This document shows positions 1 through 13,012 of a stretch of DNA of 64,000 nt, piece after piece. Both the position numbers and the translations under genes were made by a program. The stretch is from positions 23,623,036-23,687,035 of the forward strand of contig NW_024044681.1 of NCBI RefSeq assembly GCF_014851395.1. The letters are read 5' to 3'. This DNA is from Micropterus salmoides. Taxonomy: Eukaryota > Chordata > Actinopteri > Centrarchiformes > Centrarchidae. Numbering within the stretch: the stretch's first letter is position 1; the number at the start of each line of letters is the position of its first letter. Below the pieces are notes generated by a model. It saw nothing but the letters and a program-made list of their open reading frames with translations, searched no databases and was not told where the DNA came from.

Positions 1-581
1 TATAATTAAAGTGTTTGCATTACCACATTATTCTGCACTATCTGGACACTTGTGCCACTGCAGTTGGACTCGCAATAGAGCTATCAGGTTATCAAGTGAG
101 TAAATTTGCTTTGCCAGAGAAAGTTTTTGCATAGTTCGGTAAGAAACGTTGCTTTCAAAAAAGCTAGGCAGATATTCTTGAATTTTGTAAGGAATGCTCA
201 GTACAGAGGCATGAAAAGCAAATTCCCTAGCACAACAACAGTACATTTAAGCCACAGATATTTCGTAACCAGATGTTTTTGCCAATTGGCTCCATTTGTA
301 AGTAGCCGGTGTACCAATTTCAAATTCAGTGGGAGGTGTAGCTTGAATTTCTCAGGTCTAATGTGTTGGGCTAAGTGCGTGTGGGTAGCTGAGTGTTTAC
401 ATCATCCGAAAATGTCAAAACGGATGATACTGAAGTAGAAGCAAATGAACAGATGATGAGAAGTGTAGGGGGTGAGAAAGGAAGGAGGGAAGAGGGAAAA
501 ATAAAGTTTTCTCAATGCCAGATGGAAGAGCAGTTGGCTCCTCTCTCATTACTGTGGGGATGGATTTTCCTCTATCGTACC

Positions 582-655
582 AACACACGCACACACACAC
601 ACACAAACACACACACATACATACAATCACACAAACAAACACACATGCACACATA
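582..655. repeat. (CA)n microsatellite, imperfect
   Basis: CA-dinucleotide runs broken by aca/ata variants. They generate the threonine/histidine-rich open frames that overlap here on both strands. Confidence 0.95.
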
Positions 656-3600
656 CGCAGGGCTACCTGCTGTCACTCCACACCACCTGCCCAGCACCTG
701 GTCATCAAAGCAAGACCAAGGAGGGCTCTCATCTTTAGTGGAGATAGAAAGAATTGGAGCAATGGAGGAAGAAGTGGAAGGGCACTAATGCCATATTCTT
801 TCACCTTTGGTTGTTGCAGCTCTATGCTGATGCCCAATTCTTCTCTTCATTAGTTATTAATTTAATTGAATCAGCTGTCTGTCATCTCCCACCATATTAC
901 ATTCCCTTCTTTCTCTCTGCTGTGTGGGAATTACGTGTATCTGTGTCTCGCCATCAAGGCAAGCAAGGCCTGTCGTGCCTGCGATGAATTAAATGTGACA
1001 CAGATGGGTGGAGTAGCTTCCCCCTTTGATCCAAGCAGTGCAACAGAAGGACAGACCCTGACCAACACATGTCAGACAAAACTGTTGGGCACCACCAAAG
1101 ATAGCTTTATGATGTCATTGGATGGGGGCCAGGTGTTGAAACCATAGAGAGAGTTGGACACATACACATTTACAGAAATTGGACCATAGACAGAAACACA
1201 GCTGCAATTATGGAATTTGAATACTCACAAATTCCATGGTGTGAACAAAAGTGTGTGATAAAATGTGTGATAGTGATATAATACATCATTGTTTTAAAAG
1301 CTACTTACACACTAAGTTTTGAATAAATAATTTTTGCAAGTGTGAACTTCTGTCTCTTAGCTTGTCAAGCTGGATCTTATCTCCAGCTGTAGCTGGAAGG
1401 TGACGGTCTGAGTCAGAGCTGAACAATGTGCTCCAATCAAAATGCACTCAGCCTCTTTGTCTGGCAGATATGCCAGTCAAACAAGAGCAGACAGCAGCAT
1501 TAAGTTGTTAAGTGTTCAGTATTATCTGATGTAAAACAACATAGTGAATATGATTATTGATGCTCAAACTCTGGCAGTTTTTTTCTCGTGTGTTTTACTT
1601 TTGAAAAGACACTTGGTAAGTAATAGTAACAGTCTACATATGTAGGTAAATTAATTTATTGCCTCTCTCAGTATTAGCTGAGGGGTCACACTTTGATAGT
1701 AAGAGTTACATTTATTCCTTTTTCTCTAAAATATTCAATGTATGTGTCTCACAAAGCCATGTGCAATTTAAATCTCGACAGCATCAGCGGAAATCTGAAT
1801 TCAGATAGGAGCATGACTTTAATTTTGTTACACATATAAGATAAAGCAAGAAGTGTTCATGTCAAAGTGATTTAGAAAGACATTTTGGTGGGTAGTTATT
1901 GAGAATATAGGCTCAATAATAGGCTTAGTGCTGCTTTTTTTCTGTTTGGGTGAAAGAAGGCTTTATGTTGTGAAGGAGAACAGTGTTAATTATCTGCTGA
2001 CCAGCTAACTTGAAATTATGTCCATGTCAAGTTACTGAGCGTTACCAGACCACATCGAGCAAAATTAATTTTTGCTTTTGACTGAAAGAAAAAAAAAAAG
2101 TTTATTATGCCTTAGCATGAAAGCCATGCTGTATATGACATAATAATTCAACACAGATTACTATGAACACCTTACAATATCATTCATACAAATCCATACA
2201 GGTTTACATGATATTGTGTCCAACTTCTATATACAGAGGTGCCCCCAGTGGGTGGTTGTGGGAGAAAAGCCATCAGGGGGTCCTAAGCAAAAGGTCGGGC
2301 AGGTGAGGTGATATTTCACTGAACAGGAAAGCCGAAAGAAAGAAACGCCTGCTGTTACGCCAATATTAGAAATGCATTGTTATTTAAAATAATGTTGGTA
2401 ATTGCACCCATGTTGTGAATTAATTCCCACGCGCAATTATTGACAACTTGAAATAATTAATATTAGTATTGTTGTTATTATTATTTTCCAGACAGACAGG
2501 AGACAGGTTGCCTATGAACCAGTCTATTGATATTAAACTGGCTGTTTTTATTGTAATGTAATACATGTATCTAAAAATGCATGTGTCCTGATGGCATACT
2601 CAGGGCTATTTTTAATGATATAGAGTTGAAAAATAGTAGTTACTGTGAGATATAATACCACGGCTACTTCTACATTGGGTGGAGGGTGAAGGAAAATCAT
2701 TTTGCTCCCACCCTAATGTCTTTGGATATAATAGCCTATTAGATTGCTGCTTTATAGCATGGGTACTGCAGTACTTACACCAAACTGTCTCCAACGAGCC
2801 TAGGTTATTCAGGCTTAGAAACTTAATGAGAACAATGACCTTGTGTTCCATTTGGATGGGTGGATAGTCTGTCTATGTCTGCCCACCCCACTACCACCCC
2901 TACCCCCAACGGACATCCATCTTAAAGAATTTCCCCCTTCCTCATTCTTTTTCTTCTTTTTTATCCCCCCCCCCCTTCAACTCACTTTCTATCTCTCTTT
3001 GTTTCTCTCTCTCCTCACAGTGTATTCCATTGGGCTCTGCACAGGCATCCTAAATACAATTACAGTCCACAGCTGAATGGAGAGGAAGGGTCCTCTGGGA
3101 TCCCTAGAAACAGGAAATGGTCAGGAGGGTTGGACTGAGGAGGGAACAGCAAATCCCTAATTCAATTGGCTGAACCTTGGCAACAAGCCCCCAGCGACTC
3201 TTACTGTGGAATCAGTGGAATCAAACAATGCGGCTCAAACCGCAAGAGAGATTTTCATCCACACCATCAAACACACACAAATTGACACAAATGCATCTCA
3301 TTTTCTCTTCCCCCAGCAGTAGGTTTGTCCTTATTCTTCACATTCTCCTGTTTATAGGTTGCACACTACTTGATATTGGCCACCAAGTAATAGCCTGCAG
3401 TAATGAATCAACTTAAGATTCTCACTGAGTCTCCATCTCCTTGCATGTTGTTCAACTGTTAAGATAAATGAAGAGGCAATCAATAACTGTTCCATGTGTC
3501 AGCGATGATGACCTCCAACCCAGGGTTTATGGGTTACAATTGATTACTGAGTAGTTGCATGGCACTTTTGTACACTCAACACACCCACTCACACACACAA

Positions 3601-6600
3601 ACATACAGACAGGAGTGTGTGTAGAAGGAGAATAAGAAAATCAATCTGTGACAACACTAAATCTTTTAATCTACACTGTGGGTGTCCATTGGCAACCCAG
3701 AGAAAAGGCCAGTCAGCATGTGTACATCCAGATAAGCATTAATAACGAATGTCTTGTGGCATGAATATTAAAGTGACTTCAAGAAAATCTCAATTGCGTC
3801 ATATTATAAATTATTTTTAGGCCTACTTGGTTTTTCTCTTTGGAAAGTACAGGCAGAGTTAACGATTCTGCCCTCTAAATTCTCTGTCAGCTAAGCTGTG
3901 AGCTCAAAAAACAGGATTCTGAAATAAGAACTGTGATTACAAATGCCATCTTCATGTAACCATAACCCCACATTTTTATATAAAAGTAGTCCATCAGCTT
4001 CAAGACATTTACAAATGATTGGAAGCATCTTTCCTCTGTGTCACAAATAAATTGCTAGAATTTGCTTATATTCACCTATTTTTTTAACATAATGGCTAAT
4101 GGAAAAATGCTAATGTTGAAATAACAAAGTTTCCATCAAATACAAACATATAGGTTACTGTATACAAATGCTCTGGGCACAAATGTGGTTGTTTTGTCTT
4201 GATTGACCAAACCAAAAAGGTGGGTTGGGGAGATTCACAAAATAGAAGCTGCCCAGGGATCGTCCTCTGTCCTCTGTTCTCTGTCCTGTCCTCCATCCTA
4301 AGAAGGTGCATAAAATAAACTGAAATATGTACCAGTATTTATTTATTGCATCATATCATGTTCTTTTCTCCCCTCTCCTTTGGCTCTGCGTCTTCTGCAT
4401 CGTCATCCTCCTCCTGCTCTCCTGAGTCTCCATTCTCAGATGTGGTTGCCTCTGTTGCTCTAATGCTTTTGTGAACAGCATTATTAGGCTCCATACCCTT
4501 ACTGATAATTGGAACAAAGTGGGGGATCGATAAAGAGGGCACACACATACACACTCATACACAACAATATAAACACAAAACACACTGGTGCATTCGCATA
4601 CACACAGTGGACTGGAGTAGTAGAATCAATACAACTCAGAGGCAGGATTTTCCTTTGCATTTATGCTCAAGACAGTCCCACACTGAACATTTTGTGAAAT
4701 AGATACAAAAAGACAGAAATGTTTGACGTTTAAACACAAACTAAACACTGAAAGCTGTTTGTTTCTGTGTGTTTTCTTGACTGAAATGCAATGAACATTG
4801 TGAAAAAATGTGGTCATTCAGACAGGCTGGAAGAGCTTACTGAGTGCTTCTGCAAAACGTGCACATTGTAATCAAATATTTCTTTACCAGAATTTGGCAT
4901 TGCCCATCAAACAATAGCATTTTTCAGTGACAACTCAGTCTGTCTACATTCATGTGCATGTGTGTGCATTTGGCATGCTTGGATGCACGTGCATGTGTGT
5001 ATTCCTCTATAAAATGTCTCGTCTTTTATGGAGTTTCTCCTAGGGGAGGAAAGAGCAGCCAACTGAGACAGGCAGGTCTAAGTGGAAGTGTGCTGATGTA
5101 GGAGGTTACTACATCCCATTAAAACAGGAAAGATATTTGATCATGGCCTCCAGTTGTCCTTCTTTCAGGACAACAGCACTATAAATGTCAGTGCAGCCAG
5201 TCGCTCCACAGGTAGCCTATTTGTCTCTTCAGTGGTGGAGAACCACATGAGTTCTGATGATTTTTGTTCCCCCTGAAATATGTGAAAGCGTTTTATTTTT
5301 TTGTATGTTGTTACAAATCCCAAAATTTCAGGTACTTTTTTCACCATAGTGAAAATCCAGTTTTGAAAGAGTTTGATAAGCTCAAGAGAAATGTCTCAGC
5401 CGACATAGTTATATGACGAATTCTAATTTAAGTGGAGCCTATTTATAATAAATAAATTAAATATAATAAATAATTAAGGTTAGTGTTAGTGTGCTTGTGT
5501 ACATTTTCTTCTCGCCTGTAGTTCATTATATGATTGTGTATGAATTTTAGATTTAAATTCTTTTTTAAATGAGACAATAGTATCTGTACTTTCAGCTGTG
5601 TAAATCCAAAAATTTTTGTTTAGACCTCCACTGAGCAAAACAATATTGAGCCATGCTCAGCTACTGTTAGAGAGGAAATATTACCATATCAATTATCAGT
5701 TAAATCAAATTGTCTGCTGCTGGCAAAATGTAACTCAATTCAACAGATTGTTACCGGCATGGATGTACTTCCTATATTACTCACATTGAATTTTCTTTTG
5801 TTTTATTCTCAATTGCCTCCTGCGCTTTGTGTTTCGCACCATGGAGAAAAAAAATGTCAAATAACTTTCTGTTCTACAGTTCATTTATTGAGAGATTGAC
5901 AACATTATGCAATTTGCTGTGTACGTTGTTTTCTTGGTATTATAAAGTGTCAAATAGGTCATTTGGCTATTTACAAGACATTTTAGAGAAGTGCAGGAGA
6001 ATGTCAACAAAAGTCAGACATTTAAGCACATTAAACACATGATTTCCTGGCTATTTTCCTCCATTTGGACTGACTTCAAATCACCAGTTACGGTTCACAA
6101 GGAAACAGCCCTAATTCACCTCTCTCAGTTTCACAGGATGTTTTATGCACACCCACGTTCAGCTGCAGTATTTCATTTAACAGCAGCAAACATGGCAGAT
6201 ATTAAAGGGCCTCTGCTATGAACAGTTCTAAATCTTAACATAAGTTTTAAAGGCTGCTAGTTTCAGAATAGGCGATGTTTTTGCTCACTTTATCACAAAA
6301 AGCCTGGAATTTTGTGGTTATGTTAAGCAGATTCACAGCAGTCATGTATGTGCCTCCAAAGAGGAAGTAATGAGCTTAGTAGTTAACAGTATCTGTGTTT
6401 GTACATACATTTTCATGTCTGTTTCTGTCAGATCTACATCACTGATAATTGAAACAGACTTTCATTATTTAAAGCTGGAAATAGAATTTCCTCTTTATTT
6501 TATATGACACCACAGACATCCTAAGGTATTGTAACTTATCTGCACAAGCCCTCGTGCATGTCTCACACACTCACACACCTCTGCATACTAACACATGTGC

Positions 6601-8175
6601 TTTGATCCAGCACTGATTAACTTTCATACACCTAAAGTGATGTGTGTGTCTTGAATTAATAGTGTATTGAAGTATAAAGAAGGAGTGATTTTAAGACATG
6701 CTATATATAAAATAATGATTTATTAATTTATTGCCTTCAGCAGGAATAGCATTATTATCTGATATGCGGAAAGGCTTTTAAGTTACAGAAAGCTAAGAGA
6801 AAAGCCTGAAAGGAGTAATCGTTGATATTAACCTGAAATGAACTAAAAGGAACTAAAAAATAGTAACCTAAATAATAGACAGAAAGGAGTTTTAACAGGA
6901 AAGTCACAAAATGCCAACGCTGTTGAAGGAAAAAGACAATGAGTTGTGTGGAAATAACTGTAATGGATGTTGCAGAGGCATTTTAAAATCAACTTGTCCA
7001 TTTCAGATTCATAATATGCAATGTGCAAAGTAAAACTGCATCTAGATCACACTTTAGGCAGGTATCCTTATCAAGAGAGACTTACAGCAAATGCAGGGGT
7101 AAATAAGCCCATCTTTTAACACCTGAATAAATGTGTGGAATGCGTTGGATGTAAAAGAAGCATATAAAAACATAACTCTAAAATAAAAAAGACCCAATAA
7201 GGAAGATATGAATATGAAACTTTGCAGGCTGAAGTAAATCAAGGAATATGAGGAACCAGAGGAATAATATATTGGAGAACATGATTCAAGTGTGGGCAAG
7301 AAAGCATATTTCTTGGAGACTTTCATTTTATTTTACGATGAAAGACAGGAATTGCCTTGGAGGCATTTTTAGAGCTGAAGACATTACTTCAAGAACCTAG
7401 AATGAAGGTAGCTGCAGTATTAGATGGAAGACAAATAACAAGACCTGTGCATGAGTGTCCCTGCTGTGAATGTGTGTCAGTGGAAGTCGTGGAGAGCACA
7501 CCAAAAGTTGTTTCTGGAGTCTACAGGGTTTGTGATAGTTTGGTTTAGAATCACAGTGACTGGAATATTTTGGCTGGTAAAAAAAAGTGACATAGCCAGT
7601 CTGTTGCAAGTGGAGGCAAAATAGGATGGATCATTCCTTCAGACTGTCCAACAGAAGTAAATTCTTTCAGTATCCGTTTTAGTGATTCACTTTAGCCCAC
7701 GCTCTGTACACTTATCCTAAAAAAAAAAACAAGAACAATGAACAAAGAAGTTTGCTGTTTTCATGTGTTTGCTGCACTTGATTGTTGAAGCCCATTTTTG
7801 ACAAGTGCCTGCTGATAATGTAGTCATTACAAAGGGAGAAAGGAAGTAGCAATTTTGTGATTACCCAAACTGCAATGCTGCTGAAATTTCAAATCAGTGC
7901 CTTTGGTGAAATAATATACCATTCATTGAGTTGTCAATAAGTCCTTTACTGCAAGAAACTAGTTGGTGGTGGTAGTGGTATCCAGGACTAGGAATTTTAA
8001 TTATTCCAAGTCAGAGCTGCATCTTTGTCTGATTAGAAGGATTTTAGCAAAGATTTTTAGTGAGGTAAACTGGCCAAGTTAACTGGCTATAAAAGTGTAT
8101 TTTACCGATCATCACTCTTAATTTAACCTGTCAAATTCCTTGAACAAATAGCTCTAAGTATCCTTTTCTCCCCAG

Positions 8176-8237
8176 ATGTAATCATGTCTATGGTCTCTGG
8201 TGTTTCTGCCAGCAAGGCCAGACCAACCCAGTTTAAG
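8176..8237 (+). other. Exon-like segment with good splice sites, unidentified
   Basis: A 62-nt segment lies between a strong pyrimidine tract ending ctccccag and a donor-like aag/gtaatt. Only one of its frames is open and that peptide (V-I-M-S-M-V-S-G and so on) is not recognised. Because 62 is not a multiple of three, inclusion in a cadm2 transcript between phase-1 exons would shift the frame. It could therefore only be a 5'-UTR, poison or lncRNA exon. It may well be a chance pairing of sites. Confidence 0.15.
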
Positions 8238-9165
8238 GTAATTGAAAGGTTCCAAAGATATTACCAGATAGAACAGCTCATGACAATAGTTCTTTCCTCA
8301 ATGAAAAACAATGAGATTTTTTCATTATTGATCATTTACAAGGTCACACATATATGTTTAGTACTAAATAGTTATTTAATTGACTGTCAATACATACAAC
8401 TCTGTTGTGGGTCAAACCCACTGAAGATTTAGCACAAGTTTGTGCTTTTGTCCATTTCAATCTGCTATTCTGTAATCTTGATTGTCCATAAATTGTAAAC
8501 AACTAAATAAGTTCTGATTTTATAAAGTTCCATGATGAATTTGTGGTGATGAGATACAGTTTTGTTCTTTTTTTGATAATGCAAGGAGGATTGGTGGGAA
8601 TTGTGTGAAAATTTGTAGGTAAGGTGTGAAGCTTCATAGTTCATAGTTCTCTCAACAGTAAAGCTGAAGTATAACTTTTATTACATACTGTGAACAGCAA
8701 TGAAGTATATGACTGACCGATCTGAATGTGTCTCTTGATGGCCACTGCGCTTTAGCGATAGCTGCCTCCTTTCCATAAGTGCTGATTTGCCAGAGTTGAC
8801 AGGTGTGATTGTACCAACTGAATACCTGCCTCAGAGGATGAAAACATATTCATTCATTAAATCTCAATGGACTGCTCCTCTTGAGCTTTATATATGCAGT
8901 GGCCTTTTTCCTGAGTTACCAACTGACAATCAGTGGTTACCACCCATCTATTAGAGCATGGCTATGTGTCAGGTAACTGACATTTGAATGGCCTCCTCAC
9001 TCACTGTGTGGTGTTGAGGTGTCAACACCTTTGTCTGGGCCTGACAGAAAGTCAGCTCTGATGGATATGACAGTGCAGCTCTTTGACATTATTGCTCCCA
9101 TTGAGAGGTCTGTAGGAGCCCACACCTACAGGATACAGGATGTCTCTGTCTCTCTGTTTCGCATG

Positions 9166-9190
9166 CACACACACACACACACACACATAC
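9166..9190. repeat. (CA)n microsatellite
   Basis: An uninterrupted CA tract of about 11 units followed by catacatgcatg. Confidence 0.95.
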
Positions 9191-9381
9191 ATGCATGAAG
9201 TGACCATAAAGGCATGAAGCCAAATGACATAATCCTTAAATGATCCATCAAGTGTTTGAGTAGCCATTGTGTCCTGACCATTAACTGGGCGAGGAGAGCA
9301 TCTTTGAGATGGTAATGTTGCTGCTCTCATTTAGCACATAGCCAAGACAAAATGCCAACTGCTAATCAGCCGTGTGTGTTA

Positions 9382-9391
9382 CAGAGAGAGA

Positions 9392-9426
<35 letters not shown>

Positions 9427-9428
9427 GA
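9382..9428. repeat. Compound (GA)n(GT)n(GA)n microsatellite
   Basis: A GA block, then about 10 GT units, then a second GA block. The purine/alternating composition changes twice within 47 bp. Confidence 0.95.
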
Positions 9429-11370
9429 CCATTAAGGCTTTTCAGAAATTCACATAGACAATCTCTCTCATTATTTGTGGGGATAACCTATCATAATTCA
9501 CCCCCAGCCAATAATTGGGTTTTTGTTGGGAATCTTATAGAGAGAATGCTCAGTATTTATGTAAACCTTCTACAAGAAATGAACAATACCAGCCATTAGA
9601 CACAAAGTGGAGCACAATTAGTGGGTAACTGGTGACATCAAGTTCCAGCCAAAGGTGCTACAAATATATATTTTTTTGCCCAAACTCTTAACATAGCATT
9701 TTTTGTTTTCTAACCCTGTAGTTCAGAGAGGTTTTTTTTACATTTCTACATCATCTTATCAGGTATAGTAAAAGCAGATGGAATTTGCTCTTTATGACTT
9801 GAACATTGCAATATTTGAGACTTACAATGTGCCACACTCTTTAAATACAGAACTCAACCCTTTTCTTGTCCTGTAGCAACTGGATTTGTGTGGGAGATTT
9901 CTACTTCTCTGATACTTTATTGTATAATTAGGTAATTTAGTGGAATATTGTTCTAATATATGCTCTACAAATCGTCTACATCTAATGTTTGTGGACCTCC
10001 TGATTTACAAATTAAGTTCTTCCTACACAGCCACAAGAGTGTACAGAACACATTTGTTGGACTGAACTGTAGTCAATGTATTCAGGAAGCTGTGAATTGA
10101 AGGAGAAGGAAAATCTCTATCCAGTACACACAGCAACACATGCATGCCCACACAAATGTGCAGCATGGTGCTTTGGGATGTTTGGGTGCAATGTGTGGGG
10201 CACTCTGATGTTGGGGGCGGACATTTAACAGATGGCGCCAGCTACCTCCCAGGATAGCAATGTTTAATTATCTGTGTCTAATTTACACCTTTGTAATGGC
10301 TAAGAAAGATAGGTAGAGAGGGGAATGAAAGAGAGGTGGTTTAAATGAAAGCAGTGATAGATAGGAAACATGGTAGGGGTGTATCAATGACAGGAATATG
10401 GAGGTTTTTTATAATAATGAGCTGGGTTATGTGCATTCTCTCCTAGAGGCTACATCACAGTTTAGCACTGATGTGTCCACCTTCCCCCCTTTCCCCTCCC
10501 ACCTGTCCTTACACAGCTCCCATGGGCTCATGCCTGTGGATAGCTATAATAGGAGCATGTTGAGGTCAAGTTTAATTTGATGGCGAAAAAAGCAAACAAG
10601 TCACCGTTTTATTTATTTATTTAGTTCAATTGTAACACTCAGGAGGAATTAGTTCCAGTTCAGTTTGTTCAAAATTACCCAGATGTGTTCAAATTTGTCT
10701 TTGGTAATTGAACACAGTTTTTTCCTTTGTTCTTCTGTAAATATAAGCCGAGGCATGAAATGGAATTTATTCATGTCTAACAGCCTTGGGTGAAAGGTAA
10801 TGGGTGAGGCAAGGTGTGTAAACACCTGGATTTCTTTTTCTTTTATTTGATCTGCTTTTACAATAAAATTAGATGTGTTTGTATCACAAGGGCATTGTTA
10901 CATTTATCATATCTGTCGTATCTGTGATAAAGACTTCTTGTAGCATATTTGCATATAAGACTTGCTTCACTTTTGTAATTTTCTGTCAGTGAAAACAGTT
11001 TTATTCTTATGAGCTTAATCAGTTAGACATTTTCCACCATCTAAAATTTTACCAAACTGCTTTAATGAAGCGCGTCACATCACAAGGATGACCTGGCAGG
11101 ACTCTTGCCAGGCCAGCCCGGCAGGAGGCAGGACACCCACGCGATCACACAAAACATAAAGTACAAAACAGATGGAGTGTGTGTGTGGTTAGGTGGGGAG
11201 GATATGCCACTTTCATTTTGAATGAAGCATAATATACATTTAACACTGTGCTTGTACAGCAACTTTTGCATGCTGAAAATATGTCAATACAGAAATAAGA
11301 CTTATTCTCAGGTAGGGGAGACCGGGTATGTTTGTAACATGGGGAGAGTTGTAACAACACCAATTAAGCA

Positions 11371-12207
11371 GCTTTTCCATTACCAGAACCAGCTCAACTC
11401 GCCTCGCCTCTACTCGACTCGGTTTGGCCGTGCTCCGTTTTCCATTGCAGATAGTACCCCTCAATTTAGCTGGTTGTCATAGCAATGCCACACACAACTG
11501 CCGCAACGTCATTTTCAATGCGACACACACACCAGCGACCCACAAATAGCTGTCTCTTTATTTAAGTTAAAATGTTTCAACATTAAACGTAAGCGTAAAT
11601 GTAAACGTACTTTATTATCACATACACATACATGTAGCAAAACTCATTGTCTGCATTTAACCCATCCCTGAAGGGAGCAGTGGGCAGCCACTGTACAGCG
11701 CCCGGGGACCAACCTTACAGCTGTGTTTTCCTCTGCCGTTGTCTGTGTGATGGTGGGACAAGAGGGCTCTGTGAGCAGGCGGCTGGCCGGCCTCGCAAGC
11801 TCCTCCCACGGGTTGCCGCAGGCCACTACTGCCATTTGCAGAGCTCCTCAACTCGGTCAATATTTAAAATCTACACATTTGATTTCTCACCTCAGAACTT
11901 CTCGGAAGTGGATTTAGTGATGACATAAAGTACGAAAATTGTAAAATATAAAACTTTCTGTTGTTGGCCTCTGTCGGTCACGCACAATGATGATGCAGTG
12001 AATAGTGACGATTCTCTCTGACCAATCAGCAGTCTGCTGTGTTTTCAAGTCACATTTTAGTGCACATTTCATCGCCTCAGCTCGCTAGAAAACCTCGACA
12101 GAGGTGATACGAAAAAAAGTACCTGGAAGCAGGTACAGGTACAACTTTTCTACAATGGAAAACCAAACAAAGGCGAGGCGAGCTGGTACTGTGCAGTGGA
12201 AAAGGGG
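11371..12207. mobile_element. Nested MITE with gcttttccattacc-type inverted ends
   Basis: The left end (gcttttccattaccagaacc, then agctc and gcctcgcc) is the approximate inverse of the right end, where gcgaggcgagctggtactg is followed by tgcagtggaaaagg. This end sequence is common in teleost genomes and belongs to a Harbinger- or hAT-like non-autonomous family; the superfamily is not settled here. It lies wholly inside the 11315-13386 element, so it inserted later. Its middle carries a SINE-like block (11586-11830). Confidence 0.65.
11586..11830. repeat. SINE-like teleost repeat nested in the MITE
   Basis: The stretch with ctgcatttaacccatccct, then gggagcagtgggcagccac and cagcgcccggggacc matches a repeat seen widely in fish genomes, usually ending in a tRNA-like region. 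It is GC-richer than its surroundings, so it should not be mistaken for a CpG-island exon. The exact ends are uncertain. Confidence 0.55.
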
Positions 12208-12990
12208 CGTTAGAGATAAGAAAGGACTCGTGAGATCATTTCAGTATTTACCTACTTCCTCTCCGATCAGGCATTGTGGTTGTCAAGGCTGGAAACAGGC
12301 ACATTCAGAGAAAAACTGATTTTGAGGTGAGAAAGTTACTTTTTTGACCAAGACTATATTTTGTTTAGTATGTATAATATTGCAGATAAAATTGTAGGAC
12401 TTATATTAAATTAAATTGTAATTTCTAATTTAACATGTGATATATTTTTTCCTGCTAAATTTAAACCACTATGCTAATACAGCTAACTAAACAATAGCTG
12501 AACAACCATCCCCATTACATACAACTAAGGACTTTATTGATTTTAATATTTTTTCAGAGTGCCCTATGCAGTCTCTGGGCCTACCAAGCCTGCACTCCAG
12601 GGTTACCAGAATTTATTTGCCAGCACTGTGACCAGTGCCTGAAATGGTGCCAGTACCTCCCATTTACATGTTATTCACATGTCGGCGTGTCTATCGGCAC
12701 CCAATCTTTGCAGCTTGTGAGAAGTGCCAGTGCACAAGAAGAAGTCCAATATGCCAAAGAGTAAAATGTAGTGCCAGTACTGCCTACTGGTGAGTACCGG
12801 CAAACTTCAAGCAGTGACTTTGACTCTCATTAAGCATATACACACATTGACACACAGACACACACATGCACAGATGTTTTTTTGTTATGTTATACAAAAA
12901 GATTTTCATAGATTTTCTTTATTTAGGTACATTGGATTAGGGTTTATTAAGTATACTGTTAAATATGTTTGTTCTAGTAGACAAATTTAC

Positions 12991-13012
12991 ATACACACAC
13001 ACACACACACAC
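12991..13012. repeat. (AC)n microsatellite inside the TIR transposon
   Basis: About 10 AC units between atac and actcgag. Confidence 0.95.

Noticed and set aside
393..788. 131-codon plus-strand open frame
   Set aside because: It runs through the CA microsatellite and overlaps other frames of the same kind; there is no splice context or recognised domain.
2985..3090. Strong pyrimidine tract and cctcacag at 3012-3020 as an acceptor
   Set aside because: No good donor follows within normal exon length and the sequence codes for nothing recognised.
11640..11830. GC-rich patch with open frames on both strands as a CpG-island first exon
   Set aside because: It matches a dispersed SINE-like fish repeat nested in a MITE.
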